From: Phyllobacterium sp. 21LDTY02-6
GTDB lineage: Bacteria > Pseudomonadota > Alphaproteobacteria > Rhizobiales > Rhizobiaceae
DNA: 64,000 nt
Direction of reading: 5' to 3'
Assembly: GCF_023554255.2 (NCBI RefSeq)
Contig: NZ_JAMJWD020000001.1
Span: forward strand, 1,261,225 to 1,325,224
Part shown: positions 1 to 8,039 of the stretch, one piece after another
How the letters are laid out: every line of letters begins with the position of its first letter
Position numbering within the stretch: position 1 is the stretch's first letter
Made by a program: the position numbers and the translations under genes
Notes under the pieces: generated by a model
What the model was told of the DNA's origin: nothing
Database searches by the model: none
The model's input: the letters and a program-made list of their open reading frames with translations, nothing else

Positions 1-2
1 TC

Positions 3-2315
3 AACGGCAGTCCGGCTGTTGCGCTCGGCATATTCAGCCGCCCGGGCACCAATGCCCTCGCCGCTGCTGCCTCCATCCGCAGCACCATGGAGGAACTCTC
101 CAAGGATTTCCCCGATGGCCTGACCTATGACATCGTCTACAATCCGACGGAGTTCATCGCGGAATCCATCAACGAGGTCTACAAGACCATCATCGAGGCC
201 GTCATATTGGTGGCGCTCGTCGTTCTCGTATTCCTGCAATCCTGGCGAACGGCCATCATCCCCATCGTGGCGATCCCGGTATCGCTGATCGGCACGCTCG
301 CCATCCTGCTCGCCTTCGGCTTCTCGCTCAACATGCTGACGCTGTTCGGCCTGGTGCTCGCCATCGGCATCGTGGTCGACGACGCCATCGTGGTCGTGGA
401 GAATGTCGAGCGAAACCTGGCGCGGGGGATGACACCGAAGGAAGCCTCGCATGTGACGATGGACGAAGTCGGCACCGCGGTCATCGCGATTTCGCTCGTC
501 CTCATCGCCGTCTTCGTGCCAACCGCCTTCATACCGGGCATTACTGGCCAGTTCTATCTCCAGTTTGCCATCACGATCGCGGTTGCGACGGCCATTTCGG
601 CGCTCAATTCGCTGACGCTGTCGCCTGCCCTGGCGGCAATCGTGTTGCGGCCGCATGGGCACAAGGAGTCGAACAATCCGCTGGCGAGGGTCGGCCGGTC
701 GCTGGCCAACGGCTTCAACCGGGGCTTCGACAAGATGGCGTCGGGCTATTCCTGGGTGATCCGCCATCTGGTCAGTTCGGCGACAGGCATCGTCGCGTCG
801 CTGCTGGTGTTCGTCGCCCTGCTCGGCGCCACCTGGTTCATGGCGACCTCCATCCCGCGCGGCTTCATACCGCTCATGGATCAAGGCTATGCCATCGTCG
901 TCGTGCAATTGCCCGACGGCGCGTCGCTGTCGCGAACGGATGCCGCGATCCAGAAGGCGACCGAACTGGTGCGCAAGACACCGGGCGTGAAGAACGCCGT
1001 CGCCTTCTCGGGCTTCAGCGGCGCAACCTTCACCAATGCTTCCAATTCGGGCGTGGTGTTCGCGACCTTCGACGATTTCGAGAAACGGCTTGAACACGGC
1101 CAGGATGCGAATTCGATCATCGGCCAGCTCTACGGCACGCTGCAGAGCATACAGGAGGCATTCATCATCGCCGTGCCGCCGCCGCCCATCAACGGCATCG
1201 GCACGTCGGGCGGCTTCAAGATGCAGCTGCTCGATCGCGACAGTTCCGACATGCGCCGCGTGCTGGCGCTGGCCTACCAGATGATGGGCGAAGCCAACCA
1301 GACACCGGGCCTGACCGGCGTGTTCACCACCTTCTCTGCCTCCAGCCCGCAATATTTCCTTGAGATAGACCGCGACAAGGCGCGGGCGCTGAACGTTCCC
1401 ATACCGAACATCTTCGAAAGTCTTGCCACCAATCTTGGCACGTCTTATGTGAACGATTTCAATGCCTTCGGACGAGTTTATCAAGTCCGGGCACAGGCGG
1501 ACCAGCAGTTCCGCGTCGAGCGGGACGATATTCTCGCACTCAAGGTCAGATCGGCCAGCGGTGCGCTCGTTCCCCTTGGCACGCTGGTGGAAATCAGGGA
1601 CACGACCGGCCCGTCGCTGGTCCAGCGCTACAATATGTACGTATCGGTGCCCTTGCAGGGCAGCGCTGCGCCGGGCGTCTCGACGGGTGCGGCGCTCGAC
1701 TCGATGGAGGCGCTTGCGGCCAAGACTTTGCCGCAGGGCACGACGTTCAACTGGACGGAACTTGCCTTCCAGGAGCGCAATACGGGCAATACGGCAGTGT
1801 TCATCTTCGCGCTGTCGGTGGTGTTCGTGTTCCTTGCCCTGTCCGCCCAGTATGAAAGCTGGGTGCTGCCTCTGGCCATCATCCTGATCGTTCCGCTGGC
1901 GGTGCTCGCTGCCCTGATCGGCGTCTGGCTGCGCGGCATGGACAACAACATCCTGACGCAGATCGGCCTCGTGGTGCTGATCGGGCTGGCGGCGAAGAAC
2001 GCCATTCTGATCGTGGAGTTCGCCCGCCAGCACGAGGAACAGGGCTCCGATCCGATCGAGGCGGCCATCGAGGCAAGCCGCCTGCGCCTGCGTCCGATCC
2101 TGATGACGGCCTTCGCATTCATCTTCGGCGTCGTGCCGCTGATGATCGCCACGGGCCCCGGCGCCGAAATGCGCCAGTCGCTGGGAACGGCGGTGTTTTC
2201 GGGCATGCTGGGCGTCACATTCTTCGGGTTGTTCCTCACACCCGTCTTCTATGTGGCCCTGCGCTCTTTCGGGCGAAGGCGAAAGCCGGCGGCCGAAGAA
2301 GCGGCAGCGCACTAG
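3..2315 (+). CDS. RND (HAE1) multidrug efflux inner-membrane pump, 5' truncated by window
   Basis: The open frame runs from the window edge without a start, so about 280 N-terminal residues of a usual ~1,040-aa pump are missing. The remaining 770 aa contain the RND transmembrane core. The proton-relay pair is visible in IGIVVDDAIVVVENVE, and the later relay lysine in GLAAKNAILIVEFA. Between them lies the large second periplasmic loop, which includes GGFKMQLLDRDSSD. Known for the family: trimeric, proton-driven drug export in the inner membrane together with a periplasmic adaptor and an outer-membrane channel; the adaptor gene is presumably upstream, outside the window. A strong terminator follows the stop. 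The substrate cannot be told from sequence. Confidence 0.95.
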   Translation, partial: NGSPAVALGIFSRPGTNALAAAASIRSTMEELSKDFPDGLTYDIVYNPTEFIAESINEVYKTIIEAVILVALVVLVFLQSWRTAIIPIVAIPVSLIGTLAILLAFGFSLNMLTLFGLVLAIGIVVDDAIVVVENVERNLARGMTPKEASHVTMDEVGTAVIAISLVLIAVFVPTAFIPGITGQFYLQFAITIAVATAISALNSLTLSPALAAIVLRPHGHKESNNPLARVGRSLANGFNRGFDKMASGYSWVIRHLVSSATGIVASLLVFVALLGATWFMATSIPRGFIPLMDQGYAIVVVQLPDGASLSRTDAAIQKATELVRKTPGVKNAVAFSGFSGATFTNASNSGVVFATFDDFEKRLEHGQDANSIIGQLYGTLQSIQEAFIIAVPPPPINGIGTSGGFKMQLLDRDSSDMRRVLALAYQMMGEANQTPGLTGVFTTFSASSPQYFLEIDRDKARALNVPIPNIFESLATNLGTSYVNDFNAFGRVYQVRAQADQQFRVERDDILALKVRSASGALVPLGTLVEIRDTTGPSLVQRYNMYVSVPLQGSAAPGVSTGAALDSMEALAAKTLPQGTTFNWTELAFQERNTGNTAVFIFALSVVFVFLALSAQYESWVLPLAIILIVPLAVLAALIGVWLRGMDNNILTQIGLVVLIGLAAKNAILIVEFARQHEEQGSDPIEAAIEASRLRLRPILMTAFAFIFGVVPLMIATGPGAEMRQSLGTAVFSGMLGVTFFGLFLTPVFYVALRSFGRRRKPAAEEAAAH

Positions 2316-2320
2316 CAACG

Positions 2321-2352
2321 AAAGGCGTGGATCACCTCCACGCCTTTTTCTT
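2321..2352 (+). terminator. Rho-independent terminator of the RND pump gene
   Basis: An 11-bp perfect stem (AAAGGCGTGGA pairing with TCCACGCCTTT, 5-nt loop) is followed by TTCTTTTCC. It lies 5 nt after the pump stop codon. Confidence 0.9.
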
Positions 2353-2493
2353 TTCCACAGTAGCCCGGATATTGGCCTGCCAAGGTTGACCCGCGCCGCC
2401 ATGTTCTCCAGACTGTCGTCGAAGTCGTTCCGTTCCGGCGGGATTTAAAGTTTGCGAATGGCCTGCTCCGGTCGCAACGAACGGAGAGCAAAT

Positions 2494-2631
2494 ATGAAGC
2501 ACCAATGCGCCGTTATCGGCGTCCTTATAGTCTTGTTCGGCTTGCTTGGGCTGGTGGCGATGCACTCCAGAGAAGATGCGGGACCCAATTCGAGCCGCCA
2601 GATCATCCCGTCCATCGACGCGCCATCGTGA
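2494..2631 (+). CDS. small single-pass membrane protein, 45 aa
   Basis: A 46-codon frame starts MKHQCAVIGVLIVLF and is preceded by GGAG 7 nt upstream of the ATG. Residues ~6-24 form one hydrophobic segment (VIGVLIVLFGLLGLVA); the rest is a short polar tail with Ser/Arg/Pro. No family is recognised. It sits 36 nt before a tiny lipoprotein gene on the same strand, so the two could be one transcript. It is supported only by the ribosome site and the membrane-segment pattern. Confidence 0.5.
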   Translation: MKHQCAVIGVLIVLFGLLGLVAMHSREDAGPNSSRQIIPSIDAPS

Positions 2632-2667
2632 TCCGCCGATGGATGGCAAACCCTGAACGGAACGCCG

Positions 2668-2811
2668 ATGCCGAGACTCTTTCTGGTTTTCCTGACTGTC
2701 GCGATCTCGATACCACTGGCCGGCTGCGTGAGCGATCCCAATTTCCGGCCACCGGACCCGAGGACCTACGAGCCGCCAGTCTATGACGGCTCGTCACATG
2801 GCGGACGATAA
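2668..2811 (+). CDS. small lipoprotein, 47 aa
   Basis: The frame encodes a lipoprotein signal peptide (MPRLFLVFLTVAISIPLAGC) with lipobox PLAGC, so Cys-20 would be the lipidated first residue. The mature part of about 28 residues is Pro/Tyr-rich (RPPDPRTYEPPVYDG) and short, as in small envelope or entericidin-like lipoproteins. Role unknown. It follows the 45-aa membrane peptide and converges on the minus-strand Cys-repeat gene 19 bp away. Confidence 0.6.
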   Translation: MPRLFLVFLTVAISIPLAGCVSDPNFRPPDPRTYEPPVYDGSSHGGR

Positions 2812-2830
2812 TGGTTCGTCCACTGTCCGC

Positions 2831-3160
2831 CTACCAGTTGCGCACGCAATAGCCCCGGCGTGAAAGATGGAAGCCGCGCGGGCAGGCCCTGTGGGCCGGG
2901 CGGATACGCACGCATTCACCAAAGCGATTGAGCCGGCGACCCGGGCCGCAGCGCGCGATCCGGCGATTTGGCACGCACCGTCCCCAGCGATTGACGTGCC
3001 AGCCACGCCCGCACCGCCAGCCGACCTGCTCCAGCACCTGCGACAGTTCGATCGAATTGCTGCGAGCCGGCGCTGCGGGCGACGCTCCGGCCGGCGCAGC
3101 CATGGCAAACAGTCCGCCGATCAGGACGAGTACAGAAAGACCGATTTTCCATGATGACAT
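2831..3160 (-). CDS. secreted Cys-repeat protein (GCG_CRPN-like)
   Basis: The start ATG at 3160 follows a purine-rich GGGAGGAAGTT and opens a clear signal peptide (MSSWKIGLSVLVLIGGLFAM then AAPAGASPA). A longer frame upstream lacks this logic. The ~80-aa mature protein ends in three copies of a motif, C-x2-G-x4-R/F-x-G-x-C-V: CGRGWHVNRWGRCV, CGPGRRLNRFGECV and CPRGFHLSRRGYCV. It is rich in Arg and probably disulfide-bonded in the periplasm or outside. Similar short rhizobial exported proteins are known by name only (GCG_CRPN); function is not established. Confidence 0.7.
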   Translation of the reverse strand: MSSWKIGLSVLVLIGGLFAMAAPAGASPAAPARSNSIELSQVLEQVGWRCGRGWHVNRWGRCVPNRRIARCGPGRRLNRFGECVRIRPAHRACPRGFHLSRRGYCVRNW

Positions 3161-3270
3161 AGAACTTCCTCCCATGAAGATATTCCATGGGAGGAAAAAT
3201 AACTCCAATAGGCCGGGACTGCCACAATAAATTGTCGGCAATTGCCGGTGCGCCGGCGATACCGCAAGGG

Positions 3271-3909
3271 CTAATCGCGCCGAGGCCTCTTCACCGCGCG
3301 GATCGTGCCGCTTCCGCCGCCACCGCAGAAGAAGCGGTCCTTGCCGTCCGATTCAAGCCCGGACACGCCGCAACCGGAAGGCATTTCGATGATCTCGAGG
3401 ACTTCGCCGGTCGCGACATTGATCCGCCTGACATCGCTCTCGTCGCCCTCCCACGTCCCGTGCCAGAGCTCGCCATCGACCCAGGTGACGCCGGTGACCA
3501 CGCGCCTGGATTCGATGGTGCGCAGGACCTTGCCCGTTTCAGGATCGACCTGATGGATCCTGCGGCCCCGGTGCTGCCCGACCCAGAGCGAGCCCTCGGC
3601 CCAGGCGAGGCCGGAATCGCCGCCATTGCCGGGCGCGGGTATCGTCGCCACCACTGCGCCGTTCTTCGGGTCGATCTTCTGGATGACAGTCTCGGCGATC
3701 TGGAAGATATGGCGGCCGTCGAACGCCGTCCCGGCATGGGCGGCCGCGTCGATGGAACGGGTAATCACACCGTCCTCGGGGTCCATGGCATTGATCCTGT
3801 CGCCTGATGCGAACCAGACCTGGCTGCCATCATAGGTCAGGCCGTGGACCTGTTCGACATCGGGAAATGGTCCATATTCGCGGATGATCTCGGCGGTGCT
3901 CGTCTTCAT
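3271..3909 (-). CDS. YncE/glutamine-cyclotransferase-like beta-propeller protein
   Basis: The 212-aa protein starts at the ATG preceded by AGGAG (7-nt spacing). No signal peptide is seen. Repeated short blade motifs occur: VHGLTYDGSQVWFASGD, INAMDPEDGVITRSID, AHAGTAFDGRHIFQI, IQKIDPKNGAVVATIP, IHQVDPETGKVLRTIE and VRRINVATGEVLEIIE. The 'D-P-x-x-G' turn followed by a strand is typical of NHL/YncE/glutaminyl-cyclase-like propellers. It starts 40 nt after the stop of the winged-helix regulator gene, so the two are likely co-transcribed. Ligand or reaction unknown; catalytic identity should not be assumed. Confidence 0.7.
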   Translation of the reverse strand: MKTSTAEIIREYGPFPDVEQVHGLTYDGSQVWFASGDRINAMDPEDGVITRSIDAAAHAGTAFDGRHIFQIAETVIQKIDPKNGAVVATIPAPGNGGDSGLAWAEGSLWVGQHRGRRIHQVDPETGKVLRTIESRRVVTGVTWVDGELWHGTWEGDESDVRRINVATGEVLEIIEMPSGCGVSGLESDGKDRFFCGGGGSGTIRAVKRPRRD

Positions 3910-3949
3910 GGTTCGACTCCTGCTGTTCGATGTTCGGTTCCCCGGCAAT

Positions 3950-5170
3950 CTAGTCGCTCGGCAATGGACCCGGGAGTAACAACACCGTCGGGAAACCGGC
4001 AATCACAGGCACCGTCCAGCGCCGCGCCCTGCCCTTGCCCAGCGCCTGCACCTTGCCAGCCGCCGCAAGCTGTTCGAGCCCGCGCTGCACCGTGCGGGCA
4101 CTGGCGCCGAGCGCAATCGAAAGCGCGGAACTCGCCCAGGTCTCGCCATCGGCAAGCAGCGCGAGCAAGGCCGCATGTTTCTCGTCGACAGGCGGCGCAA
4201 GCACGGCAACGCCGCCATTGTGCCTGGGCTTCAGCGCAAAGCCGCGCCCGGTAGCCCCAATGTCGGCAAGCGGCCGCAATTCGGCGCGCAGCCGGCCTAT
4301 CTCCACCCGCAGCCGGGCTCGATGCGACTCGTCCGCATGTCTCGCGCCGAACGCCGATATCAGCAATTGCTCGCGCGAGACATCGCCGGGCCAGGCCTCC
4401 GCCAGCGCACGCACAAGCGCGAACAGCACCGGCCGCGTCGCCAGCGATACGACCTCATCCTGCCTGCGCACCGCATTGCGGCAGGCATCGACGACGAGCA
4501 GGTCCGACGAGAACAGCGTCTCGACCTCGTCGAGCAGAAGCGGACGCTGCCCATCGCCCTGGATCAGGCGGGCCGCCGGCCGACGCAGCACCAGGCCGAC
4601 CTCTTCCACCTCGGCCGAAAGCGCCGGAATGTCGGCCTCGCGGGCTGCCTCGACGGCACGGGCCAGCGCCTCGCGCGCCTGTCTTGTCCTGAGACGACGA
4701 ATGGCAATGCCGGCCAGAACGAGATCATAGGCTGCCCGCGAGGCCGGCGGCAGGTCTGCCGGGTCGAGTTCGCCCAGCCGGCGCTCTGCCTCGTCGAGCG
4801 CGCCGATCAGCAGCAGGCGGCGCACCTCGAGATGTCGCGCATGGGCCGCGTTGATCCGGTCGCCCCGGCGCTCCAGCGTCAGGCGGGCCTGTTCGAGCTT
4901 CTTCACCGGCCAGCCGAGATCGCGCGAAACCAGCGCTATTTCCGCTTCGGCGACGACGCAGCGGCTGCGCGCCACGGCTTCCCTCGGGCCGAACGCAGCA
5001 GCGGCGCGGCGCAGAAGCGACTTGGCACGGACGAGATCGCCGAGTTGCGCCATGGCAATGCCGCGCAAGGCCAGCGCCGGCGCATCCTCGCGCAAGGCGA
5101 CCCGCTTCAACGCGCCCAGCGCATCGCCCGCCGCAAGGGCCCGGGCGGCGGCAGTAATCAAGGAATCCAT
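3950..5170 (-). CDS. winged-helix/tetratricopeptide-like transcriptional regulator
   Basis: The start is taken at MDSLITAAARALAAGD (5170). An upstream extension to 5245 is possible but lacks helical-repeat character. The 406-aa protein has Ala/Leu/Arg-rich helical repeats in its first ~190 residues (e.g. GDLVRAKSLLRRAAAAFGP), resembling TPR arrays. A middle part (SREQLLISAFGARHADESHR then LRVEIGRLRAEL) looks like an OmpR/SARP-type winged helix. A C-terminal HTH follows (SALSIALGASARTVQRGLEQ). It is probably cytoplasmic and DNA-binding. It is upstream of the beta-propeller gene on the same strand and divergent from the ORFs at 5.3-5.7 kb, its most likely targets by position. Confidence 0.7.
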   Translation of the reverse strand: MDSLITAAARALAAGDALGALKRVALREDAPALALRGIAMAQLGDLVRAKSLLRRAAAAFGPREAVARSRCVVAEAEIALVSRDLGWPVKKLEQARLTLERRGDRINAAHARHLEVRRLLLIGALDEAERRLGELDPADLPPASRAAYDLVLAGIAIRRLRTRQAREALARAVEAAREADIPALSAEVEEVGLVLRRPAARLIQGDGQRPLLLDEVETLFSSDLLVVDACRNAVRRQDEVVSLATRPVLFALVRALAEAWPGDVSREQLLISAFGARHADESHRARLRVEIGRLRAELRPLADIGATGRGFALKPRHNGGVAVLAPPVDEKHAALLALLADGETWASSALSIALGASARTVQRGLEQLAAAGKVQALGKGRARRWTVPVIAGFPTVLLLPGPLPSD

Positions 5171-5281
5171 GCAAATCCCGTCACACTTGTCACTCTCCCG
5201 GTTCCGGCATCCGGTTCTATCCTGCCTGATGACCGGCAAGCGCACGGCGCCGGGCGATCGAACAACGCCGAGGAGAACTTC

Positions 5282-5473
5282 ATGGACAATAGTCTAAAGA
5301 GCGCGCAGCAAGTGTGCAATTGTCACCCGGAACGGGCGGAAGGCGTTCGAAGCGCGCCGCGCGGATCGGGTCTGATGAATGTCTCGGCGCGCAGCAGCGC
5401 GGCGATGGACACTCGTTCCAGCGATCAGCACGGAGTGGAAGACCATGGCCAAGCCATCGAACCCCGCAAGTAA
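5282..5473 (+). CDS. doubtful 63-aa ORF with a good ribosome site
   Basis: ATG at 5282 is preceded by GAGGAGAACTTC, a strong Shine-Dalgarno at normal spacing. The product (MDNSLKSAQQVCNCHPERAE...) is polar, has no recognisable domain and overlaps the start of the more convincing 94-aa gene in another frame. It may be a leader ORF coupled to that gene, or the site may belong to a decayed gene. Confidence 0.25.
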   Translation: MDNSLKSAQQVCNCHPERAEGVRSAPRGSGLMNVSARSSAAMDTRSSDQHGVEDHGQAIEPRK

Positions 5474-5729
5474 TGCCCCGTCTTCATCGGCCACGTCTTC
5501 ATCGGCCCCGTCTTCATCGGCAATGACGGTACAGGCGGCAACGCGCTGGCTGACCCTTGCCGCGACGCCGACATTCGCGTCCATGGCGCTGCTGTCGTCG
5601 GCGGAGGGCGGTGCGGACATGATCTGCACCAGCGCCGCTTCGCCGATCAGCGGAATGACGCTGATGTACCTGCTGATGGCTGTCTTCCATTCCGGGCCAT
5701 GGCTGCGGCTGGCCGCGAACTGGCGCTGA
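5445..5729 (+). CDS. conserved-type small membrane protein, 94 aa, with Ser-rich repeat
   Basis: The start ATG at 5445 has GGAAGACC upstream. Residues ~8-26 are a low-complexity stretch built from a 15-bp DNA repeat (PSSSATSSSAPSSSA). The remainder has two hydrophobic stretches (TRWLTLAATPTFASMALLSS and SGMTLMYLLMAVFHSGPWL), which fits a small inner-membrane protein with two helices. Similar unnamed rhizobial proteins are familiar to me, but no function is known. It is divergent from the winged-helix regulator. Confidence 0.6.
   Translation: MAKPSNPASNAPSSSATSSSAPSSSAMTVQAATRWLTLAATPTFASMALLSSAEGGADMICTSAASPISGMTLMYLLMAVFHSGPWLRLAANWR
5476..5522 (+). repeat. 15-bp tandem repeat, about three copies, in frame
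   Basis: Three near-identical 15-mers of the form CGTCTTCATCGGCCC lie in tandem inside the 94-aa gene. The period is a multiple of three, so copy-number change would add or remove five residues (SSSAx) without a frameshift. Confidence 0.85.
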
Positions 5730-5772
5730 GCCCGCCAATTCAAGCACTTAGGCAGAAGTGTTCAGGAATGAA

Positions 5773-5855
5773 TGGTGCGGATAGAGGGACTCGAACCCCC
5801 ACGGTCTCCCGCCAGAACCTAAATCTGGTGCGTCTACCAATTTCGCCATATCCGC
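5773..5855 (-). tRNA. tRNA-Leu (anticodon UAG)
   Basis: The minus strand folds as a class II tRNA. The acceptor GCGGATA pairs with TATCCGC, the D loop is AAATTGGTAGA, the anticodon stem CCAGA/TCTGG encloses TTTAGGT (anticodon TAG), a long variable arm is present, and the T arm is GGGGGTTCGAGTCCCTC. An encoded CCA follows discriminator A. It decodes CUA and related Leu codons. Confidence 0.97.
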
Positions 5856-5986
5856 ATGGCCCTGGCTCTCGCCTCGGGCGCGGCCTCTATAGCATCCCAT
5901 CTCGCAGCGTCAAAGGAAAAAGCCGGGCGGCGCGGCCGCGCAGTTCGCGTCCACCCTGACAGCCAGTGTGTCGGTCACGATGGCAG

Positions 5987-6556
5987 TCAGTATGAAGGCT
6001 GCTCGTCCAGCACCTTGTCGCCATCCCTCAGCGCCCGGACTTGCGCCTCGCCGTCGGGCGAGACCGCAACGACCGCCTCGATCTGCTGCTTGCGCTGCAG
6101 GTCTTCGAGTACCCGTCCTTGCCCCTCCGCCACATAATAGCGCTCGATGCCATAGGTGACGGGCACCGTTGTGAACATCGTCAGGTCGCGCAATGCACCT
6201 ATCCTGCCGCGCAACGTGATCTCGCCGTCGGGGCTTTCGCTCGGCCGCTGCCACGAAGCCCTGGCGAAGGCCCATTTGCCCGATGCGTCGGGGCGCAGCG
6301 TGACGAAAACATCGGCCGGCCCGTTCTTCGGCGCCGTTCCTTCGATAGAGCTGGTGGGGATGGCCGAAATATCATAGCCAAGCGCAACATATTCGCCGCG
6401 CAGCAGATCACGCGGATCGACCGGATGGGTCAGAAGGGTGATGTCGGTGGCGCTGCGCAGTGCCGAGGCGCGCTGTTCGACCATGGCGAACAGGACGCCG
6501 GATTGAAGCAGCGCCACGGCAGCGGCCAGCCACAGGATGCGGCGCTTGCCCTTCAT
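5987..6556 (-). CDS. GDYXXLXY-domain membrane-anchored protein
   Basis: The 189-aa protein starts MKGKRRILWLAAAVALLQ, a single N-terminal membrane anchor. The family signature follows as RGEYVALGYDIS near residue 55; two related motifs lie later (RYYVAEGQGRVLE and RALRDGDKVLDEQ). The start overlaps the stop of the upstream DUF2157 gene by four bases (ATGA), so the two are translationally coupled. In known genomes the GDYXXLXY domain is commonly paired with DUF2157; the biochemical role is not established. Confidence 0.85.
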   Translation of the reverse strand: MKGKRRILWLAAAVALLQSGVLFAMVEQRASALRSATDITLLTHPVDPRDLLRGEYVALGYDISAIPTSSIEGTAPKNGPADVFVTLRPDASGKWAFARASWQRPSESPDGEITLRGRIGALRDLTMFTTVPVTYGIERYYVAEGQGRVLEDLQRKQQIEAVVAVSPDGEAQVRALRDGDKVLDEQPSY

Positions 6557-7674
6557 GGCGCGGCCTCCGTCAGTTGCGCCCTTTGCTTGAGCCGCCGTTC
6601 CATCCGCATGACGAATACGGCGAGAAGCAGCACGAGAACGCCGGCACTGAGGAAGAAGCCGGCGGTTCCGATCATGGTGCCGATGGTCTTGAAGGCGAGA
6701 TAGATGACTTCGAACGAGAAGACCGAATAGGCGATCCAGCGCACGGCCGGGTTCCTGTAGCCGGACAGCGACAGCCCGGCGACCGAGCAGGCGAGGATAA
6801 GGAAGCCGGCCATCACCTCGCCGGGCACCGTGCCCTCGAACTCGTCGAACTGCAGGAAGATCAGGACCAATAGCAGCGTGAAGAAGCCATAGGCTCCAAC
6901 GGCTTTGGACCAGCCGGTCCAACGCTCCAGCAGGGGATGGCGCAAGGCATCGACGAGGAATAGTCCGCCGCCCACAAGGGCCGCCGGCCAGAATATGGCC
7001 GCCTCGTCGAGATCGATGCGCAGCACGAACACATAGACGATGGCGAGGATGGCGATCAGGTGCCGCGCAGCCCTCGCGCCCGTGTACCAGGCAAGGCCGG
7101 CGCAAAGGAGCAGGAGAATTGGCAGCAGCCAGGAATAGCCGAAGCGGCCGCCATCATCGAGGGCGAGAAACAGGAACAGGCCGGCCAGCACCACGCTTCC
7201 CGAAGCAAGGATCTCGGAGCGCAGGAGCGGCGCGGCGATCATGACGCCCGCGACCCACAGCAGCACCGCTTCGGCGGGTTCCCCGGCGAGGTGATACATC
7301 TGGCCGACCAGCGCGATGCCGGCACCGAAGGTGATGGCGGCGATAAGGTAGAAGGCTTCGCCCAGCATGCGCTCGCCGCGGCTGACGCGCCATGCGCCGC
7401 CGAGATAGCCCGCCCAAATGACCGCGACGATCAGGACGAGGCGCACCAGCCTCGGCATCACTTCCCAATTGGCGGCGATCAACGAGAGGATGGCGGCGCC
7501 GAGCAATACGGCTCCCAGCACCGCAAGGATGCCGCCGAGACCGAAGCCGGAACGGCTGGTCTCCACATCGCTGCGCAGGCGCGCTGCCGTATCGGAGTCG
7601 ATTATGCCTTTCGATTCCCAACGGGAGATGTGCCTATTGATTCCGAAAGATACCGCCAATGACTGAGTCTCCAA
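6553..7674 (-). CDS. DUF2157 polytopic membrane protein
   Basis: The 373-aa protein has a short cytosolic N-terminus (ISRWESKGIIDSDTAARLRS) matching the DUF2157 start. About ten hydrophobic segments follow, e.g. GGILAVLGAVLLGAAILSLI, LVRLVLIVAVIWAGYLGG and WLLPILLLLCAGLAWY. It is an integral inner-membrane protein of unknown function. It is co-translated with the GDYXXLXY partner through an ATGA overlap. No catalytic motif is visible. Confidence 0.85.
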   Translation of the reverse strand: METQSLAVSFGINRHISRWESKGIIDSDTAARLRSDVETSRSGFGLGGILAVLGAVLLGAAILSLIAANWEVMPRLVRLVLIVAVIWAGYLGGAWRVSRGERMLGEAFYLIAAITFGAGIALVGQMYHLAGEPAEAVLLWVAGVMIAAPLLRSEILASGSVVLAGLFLFLALDDGGRFGYSWLLPILLLLCAGLAWYTGARAARHLIAILAIVYVFVLRIDLDEAAIFWPAALVGGGLFLVDALRHPLLERWTGWSKAVGAYGFFTLLLVLIFLQFDEFEGTVPGEVMAGFLILACSVAGLSLSGYRNPAVRWIAYSVFSFEVIYLAFKTIGTMIGTAGFFLSAGVLVLLLAVFVMRMERRLKQRAQLTEAAP

Positions 7675-7877
7675 TGCAAGCAGCTAACTCGACTGCGGCT
7701 GAAAAGGCAATCTCGGGTATTTTTGTGCAGCGCAGCATTCTGCGCCCATTATGACGCAATGCAACAATTGCATAGCTGAAATGCAAACTTGTCTCTGCAA
7801 GTTCGAGGCCGCTTCGACTATCTTCAGCTCAACGATCAAGAGTGATCAACGAGACAACAACCGAAGTGGTGAATGAC

Positions 7878-8024
7878 ATGAACCTTATCCGTTCCTACAG
7901 CAACTGGCGCCGTTACCGCGAGACGGTAACCGAACTGAACCGCCTTTCGATCCGCGAACTGAGCGACCTGGGCATTGCCCGTTCGGACATCCCGTTCGTA
8001 GCGAAGAAGTCCGCAATCCGCTAA
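7878..8024 (+). CDS. DUF1127 small protein (CcaF1-like), 48 aa
   Basis: The 48-aa, Arg-rich protein (MNLIRSYSNWRRYRETVTEL ... LSDLGIARSDIPFVAKK) matches the short DUF1127 family, with conserved LNRLSxRELxDLGIxRxDI. The ATG at 7878 gives the usual family length; a GTG at 7842 would add 12 residues. Some short DUF1127 proteins in alphaproteobacteria have been reported to bind RNA and affect small-RNA processing and metabolism. Just downstream, on the same strand, is an RNA with three CCUCCUCCC loops, which is the arrangement described for ccaF1-ccsR in Rhodobacter. Confidence 0.9.
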   Translation: MNLIRSYSNWRRYRETVTELNRLSIRELSDLGIARSDIPFVAKKSAIR

Positions 8025-8039
8025 TAGCGGCAAGGAATA

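Noticed and set aside
5320..5350. CHPERAEG-coding stretch as a REP-type repeat translated by chance
   Set aside because: Only one copy in the window and no palindromic structure was seen, so no repeat family can be claimed.
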